A stretch of DNA of 29,912 nucleotides, taken from NCBI RefSeq assembly GCF_035515035.1, contig NZ_DATJCA010000101.1, positions 1 through 29,912 of the forward strand, written 5' to 3'. Source of the DNA: Gelidibacter sp035515035. GTDB taxonomy: Bacteria; Bacteroidota; Bacteroidia; Flavobacteriales; Flavobacteriaceae. Position 1 is the stretch's first letter; each line of letters begins with the position of its first letter. A program made the translations under genes and the position numbers. Shown here one piece after another: positions 22,844-29,912 of this stretch. The notes under the pieces were generated by a model that saw nothing but the letters and a program-made list of their open reading frames with translations, ran no database searches and was not told the DNA's origin.

Positions 22844-24094
22844 TTAATTTTTAGGAGCCTCAAAAATTGTTGGGGTCAATTCAAACAATTCCAAATCAAA
22901 ATAAGTTATGGAAGAAAATATGTGATCAAAGATATCAGACATGATGGATTCATATTTCACCCAGCGTATGTCATTGCTAAATGCATAAATCTCTAATGGG
23001 ATACCTTGAGAAGTTGGCTGTAATTGCCTTACCATTAAGCTCATGTCTTTATGGATGCCTGGATGACGTTCGATATAGGTTTGTAGATATATTCTAAAAA
23101 CGCCAAGATTGGTCAGGTTACGACCGTTGACCAATGTCGATTGATCAATATTGTTAATGCGATTATACTCTGCAAGTTCTTCTTGCTTATCCTCCAGATA
23201 TTTGGTGATAAGTTGGATTTTTTTTAAGTTTTCAATTTCTTCATTCGTAAGAAAATGAATGCTTTTCGATTTGATCAAAATAGATCTTTTAATACGACGC
23301 CCTCCTGATGACTGCATTCCTCTCCAATTTTTAAAAGACTCAGAAATAATTGCATAGGTTGGAATCGTAGTAATGGTCTTGTCAAAATTCTGGACCTGTA
23401 CTGTGGAAAGATTGATTTCAATAACATCGCCATCAGCGCCATACTTATCCATAGTAATCCAATCGCCAATTCTCAACGTATCATTGATGGCTACTTGGAT
23501 ACTGGCCACAAAGCCTAAGATGGTATCCTTGAAAATCAATAAAAGAACTGCAGATGCAGCTCCAATAGTTGTAAAGAAACTAAGAAATGATAAATTGATT
23601 AGAACTGCAAGACTAGAGGCCACACCAATGATCCACACAAAAAGCATCACTACTTGTATATAACTGTCAATTGGCTTGTCACGTAAACTTGGCAAGGTTT
23701 TAAAATAGGATTCCAAGGTGCGCAAGATGCTTCTCACAATCCAGATGGTCAGCAAGATGCCATAAACTTTTAGCATCAAAACCAGAAAAGCCTCTATCTT
23801 GGGATAATCAGAAAAAACCAAAGGAAACACCTTAATGGTGATAAACAACGGTACCAAATGCGCAATATTTCGCGGAGCTTTGTGGCTTACCAATAAATCG
23901 TCGAAAGTAGTCTTTGAACGAGCAGCAAATTTTGTAAAGCTTTTCACCATAACGGTCCTTGCCACGACATCTGAAACATAGATGATAACGATCAGAATAG
24001 CCAGCAATGTGAGCATATTCAGGAATTTTGCCCAATCATCGGTAAAACCAAATTTACAGAAATATTCGTAAAAATAGTGGTTGATTAAAAACAT
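22844..24094 (-). CDS. Large MscS-family channel (YbdG/MscM-like)
   Basis: The 416-residue protein belongs to the longer MscS family with five predicted membrane helices before the MscS core. The pore helix region reads FFTTIGAASAVLLLIFKDTILGFVAS. The beta domain follows (IGDWITMDKYGADGDVIEINLSTVQVQNFDKTITTIPT) and then a long cytoplasmic domain. An insertion between about residues 270 and 340 and motifs such as NLTNLGVFRIYLQTYIERHP and PLEIYAFSNDIRWVKYE resemble the YbdG/MscM-type subfamily of E. coli. The start codon overlaps the stop of the DUF3817 gene by one base (TAATG), so they are translationally linked. Confidence 0.92.
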   Translation of the reverse strand: MFLINHYFYEYFCKFGFTDDWAKFLNMLTLLAILIVIIYVSDVVARTVMVKSFTKFAARSKTTFDDLLVSHKAPRNIAHLVPLFITIKVFPLVFSDYPKIEAFLVLMLKVYGILLTIWIVRSILRTLESYFKTLPSLRDKPIDSYIQVVMLFVWIIGVASSLAVLINLSFLSFFTTIGAASAVLLLIFKDTILGFVASIQVAINDTLRIGDWITMDKYGADGDVIEINLSTVQVQNFDKTITTIPTYAIISESFKNWRGMQSSGGRRIKRSILIKSKSIHFLTNEEIENLKKIQLITKYLEDKQEELAEYNRINNIDQSTLVNGRNLTNLGVFRIYLQTYIERHPGIHKDMSLMVRQLQPTSQGIPLEIYAFSNDIRWVKYESIMSDIFDHIFSSITYFDLELFELTPTIFEAPKN

Positions 24095-24390
24095 TATACT
24101 GCAGTTTTTAAATATCTCTTTTCAATATAAAACGTAGCAAACGGAAGTAAAGATGCTAACATGACAATGCCTAAAGTCTTAAAAGACCACTTTAATTTTG
24201 AACCTACCAATAACGCTAATAGAATATAGGCTATGAATAATAAACCATGGGTCATTCCAATGGGATACAGAAGGGTTTGATAAAGTTCAGAATAGAAAGG
24301 TTTGATGAGTAGCATGTTTGCAAACAGAACTAAATAGGAAATACCTTCTAAAATGGCAACAACTTTGAAGCTTTTTATTAGTGTAAACAT
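24094..24390 (-). CDS. DUF3817 membrane protein
   Basis: From the ATG at 24390 the protein has 98 residues with three predicted membrane helices. The DUF3817 pattern is visible: VVAILEGISYLVLFANML, YPIGMTHGLLFIAYILLAL, and a final LPFATFYIEKRYL. The family's function is unknown. An in-frame start at 24411 would overlap the promoter box, so I prefer 24390. It sits upstream of, and overlaps, the large MscS-like gene, so both probably form one transcript. A -7 box lies 18 nt upstream. Confidence 0.85.
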   Translation of the reverse strand: MFTLIKSFKVVAILEGISYLVLFANMLLIKPFYSELYQTLLYPIGMTHGLLFIAYILLALLVGSKLKWSFKTLGIVMLASLLPFATFYIEKRYLKTAV

Positions 24391-24408
24391 AGATTCTTGT
24401 ATTTTATG

Positions 24409-24416
24409 CAAAAGTA
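24409..24416 (-). promoter_or_regulatory. Candidate -7 promoter box for DUF3817-mscS
   Basis: On the minus strand the sequence is TACTTTTG followed by C, an exact TAnnTTTG match, ending 18 nt before the start codon at 24390. No TTG is at the 17-nt spacing upstream. Confidence 0.45.
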
Positions 24417-24497
24417 CCCATGATATCCTGTATTTGCTACCTTTTGATCAAATTTTTTATGAAAATGAACGGATTCAAAAGATACAACAGCTTAGGT

Positions 24498-24956
24498 TCA
24501 CACACTTTTTGTATGATATAACCATTCCCTATGGTCTTCATTTTGGAGGGATTGGTGGCATACAAATCCGTTTTTTAAATAAAAATGATGCAGCTGTTCT
24601 TCTTCGGTAAGGAGGAAGTACTGTTGTTTTGGATTTTTTGATTTCAATTGGTTTAACCAAAAACTGCCCAAACTTTTGTTTCGATGTTGTTCTGAAATCC
24701 AAATAAATCCGAGATATAGGTAGCCATTATTAAACCAAGTTTCAGCTTCAGTTGCAAAATATTCAAAATGAGGTGGAGATTTATAAAAAACTATGCCACC
24801 TCCAATTAGGCTGTTACTGTCTTCAATAATATAGATTTTAGAATCGGTTTTATAAATGTCCCAAAATGGAACAATCTCATCCTGCCAATCCTTAGGAAGA
24901 ATCTGAAAAAAATGCTGCGGGTCTGTTTTTAATTCCCTAAACGTAAAAGCTTCCAT
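24498..24956 (-). CDS. GNAT-family acetyltransferase
   Basis: From the ATG at 24956 the protein has 152 residues and begins MEAFTFRELKTDPQHFFQIL. It has the GNAT layout: a central strand YLYLGFIWISEQHR followed by an acetyl-CoA-binding motif (EQHRNKSLGSFWLNQLK) and a C-terminal HHFYLKNGFV. Substrate cannot be inferred. A longer frame runs back to 25049, but it would overlap the PurD-like gene. The chosen start lies 7 nt after that gene's stop, consistent with an operon. Confidence 0.85.
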   Translation of the reverse strand: MEAFTFRELKTDPQHFFQILPKDWQDEIVPFWDIYKTDSKIYIIEDSNSLIGGGIVFYKSPPHFEYFATEAETWFNNGYLYLGFIWISEQHRNKSLGSFWLNQLKSKNPKQQYFLLTEEEQLHHFYLKNGFVCHQSLQNEDHREWLYHTKSV

Positions 24957-24963
24957 TTTGCCC

Positions 24964-26259
24964 TTATAATAATCCCCAAGACCACAATCTGTCTGAATCT
25001 TCAAACCATCTATCGCCAATATCCGTTCTGTAATACCCATTGTTGACAATTACGGAGTGAATCCTGTTGTTCATCATTTTTTGCGCATCACGCATGGTTA
25101 TTCCGGTACCAGTCACCAAAAGTGCAATTCCGGTATTGCCGGTAATCAACCATTCGTCATTTACCTTTTTGAGATGCATGGGATGGATGCCTTCTTTCAT
25201 ATCTTTTCTAAACACAACTACGGCATCTTTTGAAAACAATTCGAAGGTCTTTTTGTCATCATAAGGAAAAGGGGGCACTACGATAAATGCGCCAACCTGA
25301 AAGCCTTTTTTAGTAGTTATTTTAAAATTCTCACCAGTGGCCACTTTATAAAGCATTTCGCCAATAGGTTCAGTGATCCCTGCTCGCTGGATGAAGATTT
25401 GAGGATAGCCAAAACGCGAGGTAAATTCTAAGGGATAAATCCCATTGCCGTTAACAATGCAGTTGATATCAATATGGCCTATAAATTTATGCTTTGCCAA
25501 TGAGGGTTCGAATTTCTTCAAGGTGGCATCAAAAATAGGGGATTGGTTGACCCAAAACATGCTGGAACCCATTTCACCCGTGGAAACTCCCAGTTCTTTA
25601 GGAAACAGCTTCTTATGCTCAAAAGTGATGTTGATCGGTCGTAAAAATTCCTTTCCATTGAAATAAGCTGAAACAGATATCTCTACACCTTTTACTTTTT
25701 TCTGAAGTTGAAAATTTCCGAAGTCATCACCCCATGATTTATCATAGGCTTTTAGTACCCGAATCACATCCAATCCTTCATCATCGCTACCCACAAAGAG
25801 CAATTGTTTTAACTCTTGTGTTTCGCCAGAAGGTTTAACAACGTATGCATCTGGATGTTTTTCAACATAGGCAATAGCGTCCTGGAAACTTAGAAATTCT
25901 TCAAAAGGCAAGGTTTTTATCTTGTGCTTTTGCAGTTCTTTTTGTCCAAAATTTCGATCCAATTCGAGTTGATCGGTATATTCACTTCCTCCAAATACAA
26001 TTTTGCCTGAAGCTCTTAATTCGGCGCATTCCTTACCAAAACCTGTATAGTCAAAAATTAATATATCAGCCCATTCAATATGCTTTTTCCAATCCTTTAC
26101 TTTTTTGACAAATCCGGTGCCGATTTCCCTTGACGGCTTGTCTTCAATATAAAGTTTAACGGAGTTGCCTTCATTTTGGGTGGCGTAGGCAATATCAAGA
26201 ATCTCTCCCCAACGGGAAATAAATAGAAAGTTTTTTGGTAAGCTATTCGGTTTTTTCAA
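24964..26259 (-). CDS. PurD-like ATP-grasp enzyme
   Basis: ATP-grasp enzymes of the PurD type join a carboxylate and an amine through an acylphosphate. The 431-residue protein has an N-terminal Rossmann-like domain (FLFISRWGEILDIAYATQNEG), the ATP-grasp region (AYVVKPSGETQELKQLLFVG; VKGVEISVSAYFNG; GHIDINCIV then LEFTSRFGYPQ), and a C-terminal PurD-like domain (TGNTGIALLVTGTGITMRDAQKMM). It is diverged from canonical PurD, so I do not assign glycinamide ribonucleotide synthetase. The start is a TTG at 26259; no ATG precedes the conserved KKPNSLPKNFLFIS segment, and a TAA lies seven codons upstream. It probably forms an operon with the GNAT gene. Confidence 0.8.
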   Translation of the reverse strand: MKKPNSLPKNFLFISRWGEILDIAYATQNEGNSVKLYIEDKPSREIGTGFVKKVKDWKKHIEWADILIFDYTGFGKECAELRASGKIVFGGSEYTDQLELDRNFGQKELQKHKIKTLPFEEFLSFQDAIAYVEKHPDAYVVKPSGETQELKQLLFVGSDDEGLDVIRVLKAYDKSWGDDFGNFQLQKKVKGVEISVSAYFNGKEFLRPINITFEHKKLFPKELGVSTGEMGSSMFWVNQSPIFDATLKKFEPSLAKHKFIGHIDINCIVNGNGIYPLEFTSRFGYPQIFIQRAGITEPIGEMLYKVATGENFKITTKKGFQVGAFIVVPPFPYDDKKTFELFSKDAVVVFRKDMKEGIHPMHLKKVNDEWLITGNTGIALLVTGTGITMRDAQKMMNNRIHSVIVNNGYYRTDIGDRWFEDSDRLWSWGLL

Positions 26260-26286
26260 GATGTTGTTTTGTGGAATTTAATTATA

Positions 26287-26313
26287 CGAAATTAGTTGAT
26301 TTTTTTGTTCCAA
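26287..26313 (-). promoter_or_regulatory. Candidate promoter for the PurD-like gene
   Basis: On the minus strand TTG (complement of 26311-26313) is followed after 16 nt by TAATTTCG (complement of 26287-26294). That is one mismatch from TAnnTTTG and one base short of the usual spacing. Confidence 0.35.
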
Positions 26314-26327
26314 AATCAATTTGAAAT

Positions 26328-26357
26328 AAAAAAAGACCGTTATTTCTAACAGCCTTT
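26328..26357 (-). terminator. Intrinsic terminator of the OmpA lipoprotein gene (minus strand)
   Basis: On the minus strand AAAGGCTGTTA pairs with TAACGGTCTTT over 11 bp with two G-T wobbles and a GAAA loop, followed by a run of seven further T residues. It lies 28 nt after the stop of the gene at 26386. Read on the plus strand the same stem has two mismatches. Confidence 0.8.
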
Positions 26358-26385
26358 TTTCGGATTAATTAATTAACTTGAACTG

Positions 26386-27219
26386 TTATTCATTCGAGCC
26401 CATTAATGCAAAGAATTTATCTAAGTTTGGAAGGATCACAATACGTGTTCTTCTGTTTTTTGCTCTGTTTTCATTTGTGTCGTTGTCAGCAAGAGGTTTG
26501 AAAGAACTTCTTCCTGAAGCAATCAATTTCTCAGGTGCAACACCATAATCATCTACCAATTTTCTAACCACTGAAGTTGCACGTAAAACACTCAAATCCC
26601 AGTTATCAGCGATTTTACTAGTTTTAATGCTTCTGGCATCGGTATGGCCTTCTACCATAACTTCAACACTTGGTTCAGAATTGATGACGTTTGCTAATTT
26701 TTGCAAAATATCGTTCGCTTTGTTACTTACTCTATAGCTTGCAGTATTAAACAACATCTTGTCTGAAATGGAAATCATGACCACCGTTTCATTAATGTCG
26801 ATAGAAATATCTTCATCTTCATTAAGATTACTGGAATCCATAGACTTGTTTAGGTTATAGGACAATGCAAGATTCATAGAGTCTTTTAAAGTCTTAGCGC
26901 CCGCAAGTTTTGATGCATCTACGTTTTGCAATGTTTTACGCATTGCTTTTTTCGTATCGTTTGATATGACTGCAACATTGTCAACATTAACTAACATCGC
27001 ATCATTTTGTTCAGTAAGTGAATTGATTTTTTTGTTGTAGTTGTCAACTCGTGCTTGAATAGCTGCAAATTTATTTTCAAGATCCTCTTTTTCTACTCGA
27101 GTCTTAGTCAGTTCGCTCTTTATTTGACCGTTTTCAAGTTCTAAAGCGACGTATTTCTTCTTAGAAACACATGACGTAATCGTGATGGCAAGGATGAGTA
27201 CAATTGAAATTTTTTTCAT
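26386..27219 (-). CDS. OmpA/MotB-domain lipoprotein with coiled coil
   Basis: The 277-residue protein has a lipoprotein signal (VLILAITITSC; predicted lipidated Cys17). A coiled-coil segment follows (about 25-70, ELENGQIKSELTKTRVEKED), then a C-terminal OmpA-like peptidoglycan-binding domain (about 150-265). That domain includes VMISISDKMLFNTASYRV, VEVMVEGHTDARS and NENRAKNRRTRIVI. This order recalls other flavobacterial OmpA family lipoproteins that link the envelope to the wall. A terminator follows. Upstream, 27250-27290 is unusually GC-rich for an intergenic stretch, and I see no clear promoter box. Confidence 0.93.
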   Translation of the reverse strand: MKKISIVLILAITITSCVSKKKYVALELENGQIKSELTKTRVEKEDLENKFAAIQARVDNYNKKINSLTEQNDAMLVNVDNVAVISNDTKKAMRKTLQNVDASKLAGAKTLKDSMNLALSYNLNKSMDSSNLNEDEDISIDINETVVMISISDKMLFNTASYRVSNKANDILQKLANVINSEPSVEVMVEGHTDARSIKTSKIADNWDLSVLRATSVVRKLVDDYGVAPEKLIASGRSSFKPLADNDTNENRAKNRRTRIVILPNLDKFFALMGSNE

Positions 27220-27459
27220 AATATTAATTTAATGGTTTAGTATATGTACGAGCGTCCACGGGTTATAGACGTGAGTCCGCCGCATATTTTGGTTTATTTT
27301 AACATTTAAAGATGGCGATAAGCACATTAGGTGGGAGTTATGTAATCTCCTACATAAAACTGAATGTGGTTCTTATAGAAATCAAGTTCAACGGACTCAT
27401 CAATCTTAATAAGAGAAATCCATAAATTCCTAAAAGTAACAGAAACTATTTTCATATGA

Positions 27460-28149
27460 TTAGATACTTTTATTTGTTTTGTTATGATCAGAAGGCTCGT
27501 CTTTTTCCACACGGATCGGGAAGCCTTTTTCTCCACCATACAGTTTTATTTCCTGAATATCGGCCGGTAAGTAGTACCCATTTTTTTCTAGGGCTTCTTT
27601 CACGTTTCTGATGACATTACCTTTTGTAATCAATGCCATTCGTCTAAAATCCTTCGTATCTACCCAAAAGAAAACCTTTAAGTTCACGGTGCTAGTAGCC
27701 AACTCTTCTTCTATGACAAAATTTTCATGTTCATCATCTTCAATTACTTTGGGTTCTTTGCGCAACGTATCCAATATCGTTTTTTTAGCACCTTGAATAT
27801 CGTCCTCGTAAGCAATGCCAATGATGAAATTCCATCTAAAAAAGCCATCTTCGGTATAGTTGGTAACGGGTTTCCTTAGAACATCACTATTGGGTATGTA
27901 GACGTCCTTGCCGTCAAAAGTCTTTAGTTTGGTATATCTAAATTCCAAATTCTTGACTTTTCCAAAATCATCGCCAATTTCAACAGTATCATCAACATCA
28001 AAAGGTCTGTTAAAGGCTAAAATGACACCTGCTATAAAATTTTCCCCGATGTCCTTAAATGCAAACCCAAATACTATGGCACTTGCGCCGGCAGCTGTTA
28101 AGATAGCCGTTGCAATACCTCCCATTCCGGCGGCTCTTAATGCAATCAT
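27460..28149 (-). CDS. MscS-family channel, pore and cytoplasmic part (split gene)
   Basis: The 229-residue frame begins MIALRAAGMGGIATAILTAA and contains the Gly/Ala-rich pore helix, the signature GFAFKDIGENFIAGVILAF, the beta domain (VEIGDDFGKVKNLEFRYTKL; IPNSDVLRKPVTNYT) and the alpha/beta cytoplasmic domain. It lacks the first two membrane helices, which lie in the overlapping upstream frame (28146-28379). Its ATG overlaps that frame's TGA (ATGA), with a -1 frame relation. Read together the two give a full-length MscS without loss of residues. It is either a one-base-deletion pseudogene, a sequencing error, or a pair coupled by termination-reinitiation. Confidence 0.8.
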   Translation of the reverse strand: MIALRAAGMGGIATAILTAAGASAIVFGFAFKDIGENFIAGVILAFNRPFDVDDTVEIGDDFGKVKNLEFRYTKLKTFDGKDVYIPNSDVLRKPVTNYTEDGFFRWNFIIGIAYEDDIQGAKKTILDTLRKEPKVIEDDEHENFVIEEELATSTVNLKVFFWVDTKDFRRMALITKGNVIRNVKEALEKNGYYLPADIQEIKLYGGEKGFPIRVEKDEPSDHNKTNKSI

Positions 28150-28379
28150 AATGCAAAAATGACCAACACATATTTTATGGCTTGCCCTAAGAATTTGCTC
28201 ATAAGCGGATCATGGGTTCTTGCATTGATACGTTTTCTAGCGAATTGCCCTATCCATTTGGCTAACAAAAAACCCAATACAATAATGAGAACACCAATGC
28301 CAATCCCTGGTAATTGATCTATAAAGCTGTTGTAAAAATTGGTAAAGGATTCAGCAATGGTTATGGTGTTGTCCTGCAT
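28146..28379 (-). CDS. MscS-family channel, N-terminal membrane part (split gene)
   Basis: The 77-residue frame has two membrane helices (about 21-43, LPGIGIGVLIIVLGFLLAKWI, and 64-77, LGQAIKYVLVIFAL) and ends at a TGA exactly where the MscS third helix should begin. The next frame (27460-28149) continues with MIALRAAG. The join VIFAL-MIALRAAG is a plausible uninterrupted MscS sequence, so one missing base near 28149 explains the split. Alone it would be a helical fragment without a pore. It lies 61 nt downstream of the small disordered-protein gene on the same strand. Confidence 0.75.
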   Translation of the reverse strand: MQDNTITIAESFTNFYNSFIDQLPGIGIGVLIIVLGFLLAKWIGQFARKRINARTHDPLMSKFLGQAIKYVLVIFAL

Positions 28380-28440
28380 ATATAGGATTTGGTTGCGTTA
28401 CATGAATAATTTGTGTCTTTTGGTTTTGATAAAATTACAG

Positions 28441-28737
28441 TTAATTGCCGTTTTCCTCCAGAGCATCATTATCTGGCCCGCCCTGACTGTAGAGTTGATT
28501 CTCCTCATCTTTCAGATCTTTTTTTGAGCGATCTTCCGGTAAAGTACGTCCTGGAATATCCAAATCCTTACCCTCAAAATCCACTGGATGCGACCGATGA
28601 TTTTCATCTAATTGACTATCATCCCCACCATCCGTTCGTAAATTTTTATGTTTTTCACCTAGCAGATCCTTATCTTCCTTAGTGATATCTGAATCATACT
28701 TCCCGGGTTTATTGTCTTTGTTTTTATCTGTTGCCAT
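28441..28737 (-). CDS. Small, highly charged, probably disordered protein
   Basis: The 98-residue product is rich in D, E, K, N and G (MATDKNKDNKPGKYDSDITK; DEENQLYSQGGPDNDALEEN) and has no hydrophobic core, signal peptide or membrane segment. I see no known domain. Low-complexity, hydrophilic proteins of this kind are common in Flavobacteriaceae and are usually uncharacterised. It lies upstream of the split MscS gene on the same strand. Its composition fits desiccation- or osmotic-stress-type proteins, but that is speculation. Confidence 0.75.
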   Translation of the reverse strand: MATDKNKDNKPGKYDSDITKEDKDLLGEKHKNLRTDGGDDSQLDENHRSHPVDFEGKDLDIPGRTLPEDRSKKDLKDEENQLYSQGGPDNDALEENGN

Positions 28738-29041
28738 GGTTCCAAATATTTAATTCAACTTAAAATTTAAATGTACATCTAATTGAAAACTAGGTTTAAC
28801 GGATTTGAAACTAATGTTGATCCAAACAAAATCAGGGTAAGGGAATAACAAAACTTTCAAGCAGATGGGTTCATTTTATATTGGGTTAAAGCAAGAATTG
28901 CCTATTTATTGGTGTAATTTTGAAAATAGAGAACGTAGGCGCAATTGATAATATCTCTTTTTATATTATTGGCAGTCAAATCTTATTTGCGTTAAATAGT
29001 GATTCACTTTATATAATAGTTTAATTAAAAATCAAAAAATT
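28738..29041. other. 304-nt divergent intergenic region
   Basis: This stretch separates the minus-strand gene at 28441-28737 from the OsmC gene and holds no ORF worth calling. A plus-strand TAATTTTG at 28915-28922 matches TAnnTTTG and could serve osmC, about 120 nt upstream. TTG at 28898-28900 is only 14 nt away, shorter than the usual 17. On the minus strand I see only near matches (AATATTTG about 13 nt before the start at 28737). Confidence 0.4.
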
Positions 29042-29461
29042 ATGAAATTTAACAGAACAGCAAAAGCCCACTGGGAAGGTGGCGGAAAAGATGGACAAGG
29101 ATCTTTAACAACTGAGAGCGGCGTTTTAAAAGAATCGCCTTATGCTTTTAAAACACGTTTTGAAGACGCGGTGGGAACCAATCCCGAAGAGTTGATTGGA
29201 GCGGCACATGCAGGATGTTTTACTATGCAATTGAGTTTCTATTTGGTAGAAGAAGGTTTTACTGCAGAACGCTTGGATACCCAAGCGAGAGTTTTCTTTG
29301 AAGATGGCAGTATTCCGAAAATTGAATTGGAGCTCACGGGGAAAGTGCCGGGAATGGAAGAAAGTAAATTTAAGGAGCTTGCTAACAAATCCAAAGATAA
29401 CTGTCCGGTATCAAAATTATTGAACGCAGACATTACCTTAAAAACGACGTTCGAGAAGTAA
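29042..29461 (+). CDS. OsmC-family peroxiredoxin
   Basis: OsmC/Ohr proteins reduce organic hydroperoxides with a pair of cysteines. The 139-residue protein has the family layout: RTAKAHWEGGGKDGQGSLTTESG at the N terminus, Cys59 in GAAHAGCFTMQLSFYL and Cys121 in NCPVSKLL. Both catalytic Cys positions are kept. The N-terminal motif and HAGCF sequence favour the OsmC subgroup over Ohr. A putative promoter box at 28915 lies upstream. An alcohol dehydrogenase gene begins 62 nt after its stop and may share a stress-related transcript, though I see no shared promoter. Confidence 0.93.
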   Translation: MKFNRTAKAHWEGGGKDGQGSLTTESGVLKESPYAFKTRFEDAVGTNPEELIGAAHAGCFTMQLSFYLVEEGFTAERLDTQARVFFEDGSIPKIELELTGKVPGMEESKFKELANKSKDNCPVSKLLNADITLKTTFEK

Positions 29462-29523
29462 TTTTCTAACAATTACGTTGGAGATGGTGTTTTCCTGAAT
29501 ACTATAAATCAATATTAAAGTAA

Positions 29524-29912
29524 ATGAATACAACCATAAAAGCTTATGGCGCCAATGATGCCAAAGCAGATTTGAAACAAATGGACATTGAACGCAGGGC
29601 CTGTGGCGATGATGATGTCAAAATTGACATTAACTTTTGCGGCGTTTGCCATAGTGATATTCATACGGTCAGGAACGATTGGAAAAACTCAAAATACCCT
29701 GTTGTACCAGGACATGAAATTGTTGGTAGAGTCGTTAAAACGGGTAAAAATGTGACCAAGTTTAAAAAAGGCGACCTGGTAGGTGTTGGCTGTATGGTCG
29801 ATTCGTGTCAGGAATGTTCAGCTTGTAAAGAAAACTTGGAACAATTTTGCGAAAAAGGCATGGTAGGCACATACAATAGCCAGGACAAACATTTGGGCGG
29901 CCATACTTTTGG
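29524..29912 (+). CDS. Zinc-dependent alcohol dehydrogenase, 5' part
   Basis: Only the first 129 codons are in the window; the gene runs off the end. The translation MNTTIKAYGANDAKADLKQM shows the medium-chain dehydrogenase N-terminal domain. Catalytic-zinc residues are Cys39 in FCGVCHSDIH and His64-Glu65 in PGHEIVGRVV. Structural-zinc cysteines are Cys95, Cys98, Cys101 and Cys109. CGVCHSDIH, the structural-zinc pattern and LGGHTF fit the NAD(P)-dependent cinnamyl-alcohol/YahK-like branch. Full length would be about 350 residues. The ATG at 29524 has no strong Shine-Dalgarno sequence, which is usual in this phylum. Confidence 0.9.
   Translation, partial: MNTTIKAYGANDAKADLKQMDIERRACGDDDVKIDINFCGVCHSDIHTVRNDWKNSKYPVVPGHEIVGRVVKTGKNVTKFKKGDLVGVGCMVDSCQECSACKENLEQFCEKGMVGTYNSQDKHLGGHTF

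Noticed and set aside
27327..27455. 42-codon minus-strand frame starting 4 nt after the split MscS stop (MKIVSVTFRNLWISLIKID...)
   Set aside because: Very short, no recognisable domain, and no independent start signal. It could be real, but I cannot support it beyond its position.
28413..28682. 89-codon plus-strand frame opposite the small charged protein
   Set aside because: The minus-strand frame has a typical disordered-protein composition and a good start; the plus frame is a mirror effect with many Pro/His/Tyr.
1..29912. CRISPR arrays, tRNA or rRNA genes, insertion sequences, integrase genes, toxin-antitoxin pairs
   Set aside because: I looked for regularly spaced repeats, cloverleaf features, transposase motifs and short paired genes and saw none.

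Overview
The window is a stretch of a Bacteroidota chromosome, almost certainly Flavobacteriaceae. The evidence is the AT-rich composition, the gene order efp-lpxD-(NTF2-like)-sucD, HisB and HisIE as bifunctional fusions, several small proteins that look like flavobacterial conserved hypotheticals, and -7 promoter boxes of the TAnnTTTG type that is characteristic of this phylum. I see no insertion sequence, prophage, CRISPR array, tRNA or rRNA.

Layout. (1) 53-2974: efp, an LpxD-type acyltransferase, an NTF2/SnoaL-like protein and sucD, closed by an intrinsic terminator at 2995-3023. (2) 3025-6794: a consensus promoter, a FabG-type reductase, a large VWA-like membrane protein of unknown function, and a prohibitin/SPFH protein. 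(3) 6893-14563: a complete histidine operon, hisG-D-C-B-H-A-F-IE. It is preceded by a leader with an 18-residue leader peptide holding six consecutive His codons, an intrinsic terminator and a matching antiterminator. (4) 14689-16331: a TruA-like pseudouridine synthase converging on two small minus-strand genes. (5) 16537-18539: corA and an mscS. (6) 18795-20324: a DUF2461 gene whose 3' end overlaps a convergent minus-strand pair (an unknown gene and a GreA/GreB-like factor). (7) 20512-22780: a DUF72 gene, then two lipoproteins, the second with a glycine zipper and an OmpA domain. (8) 22844-28737, all minus strand: a DUF3817 gene with a large MscS-like channel, a PurD-like ATP-grasp gene with a GNAT gene, an OmpA lipoprotein, an MscS gene split into two overlapping frames, and a disordered small protein. 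(9) 29042-29912: an OsmC-like gene and the 5' part of a zinc alcohol dehydrogenase.

The most striking non-coding signal is the his leader (6893-7108). Besides the classical terminator/antiterminator choice, it has a 15-bp hairpin (one bulge) that pairs the leader-peptide coding region with sequence just after its stop codon. It also has a downstream segment (7044-7057) that can pair perfectly over 14 nt with the terminator stem-loop, or over 11 bp with the hisG start codon. This suggests a possible second, translational level of control. Other points worth a second look are a 15-bp perfect inverted repeat that contains the start codon of a minus-strand membrane-protein gene (16009-16058), the ATGA-overlap split in an MscS gene, a 7-bp-period repeat behind efp, and a family of small hairpins placed just before start codons.
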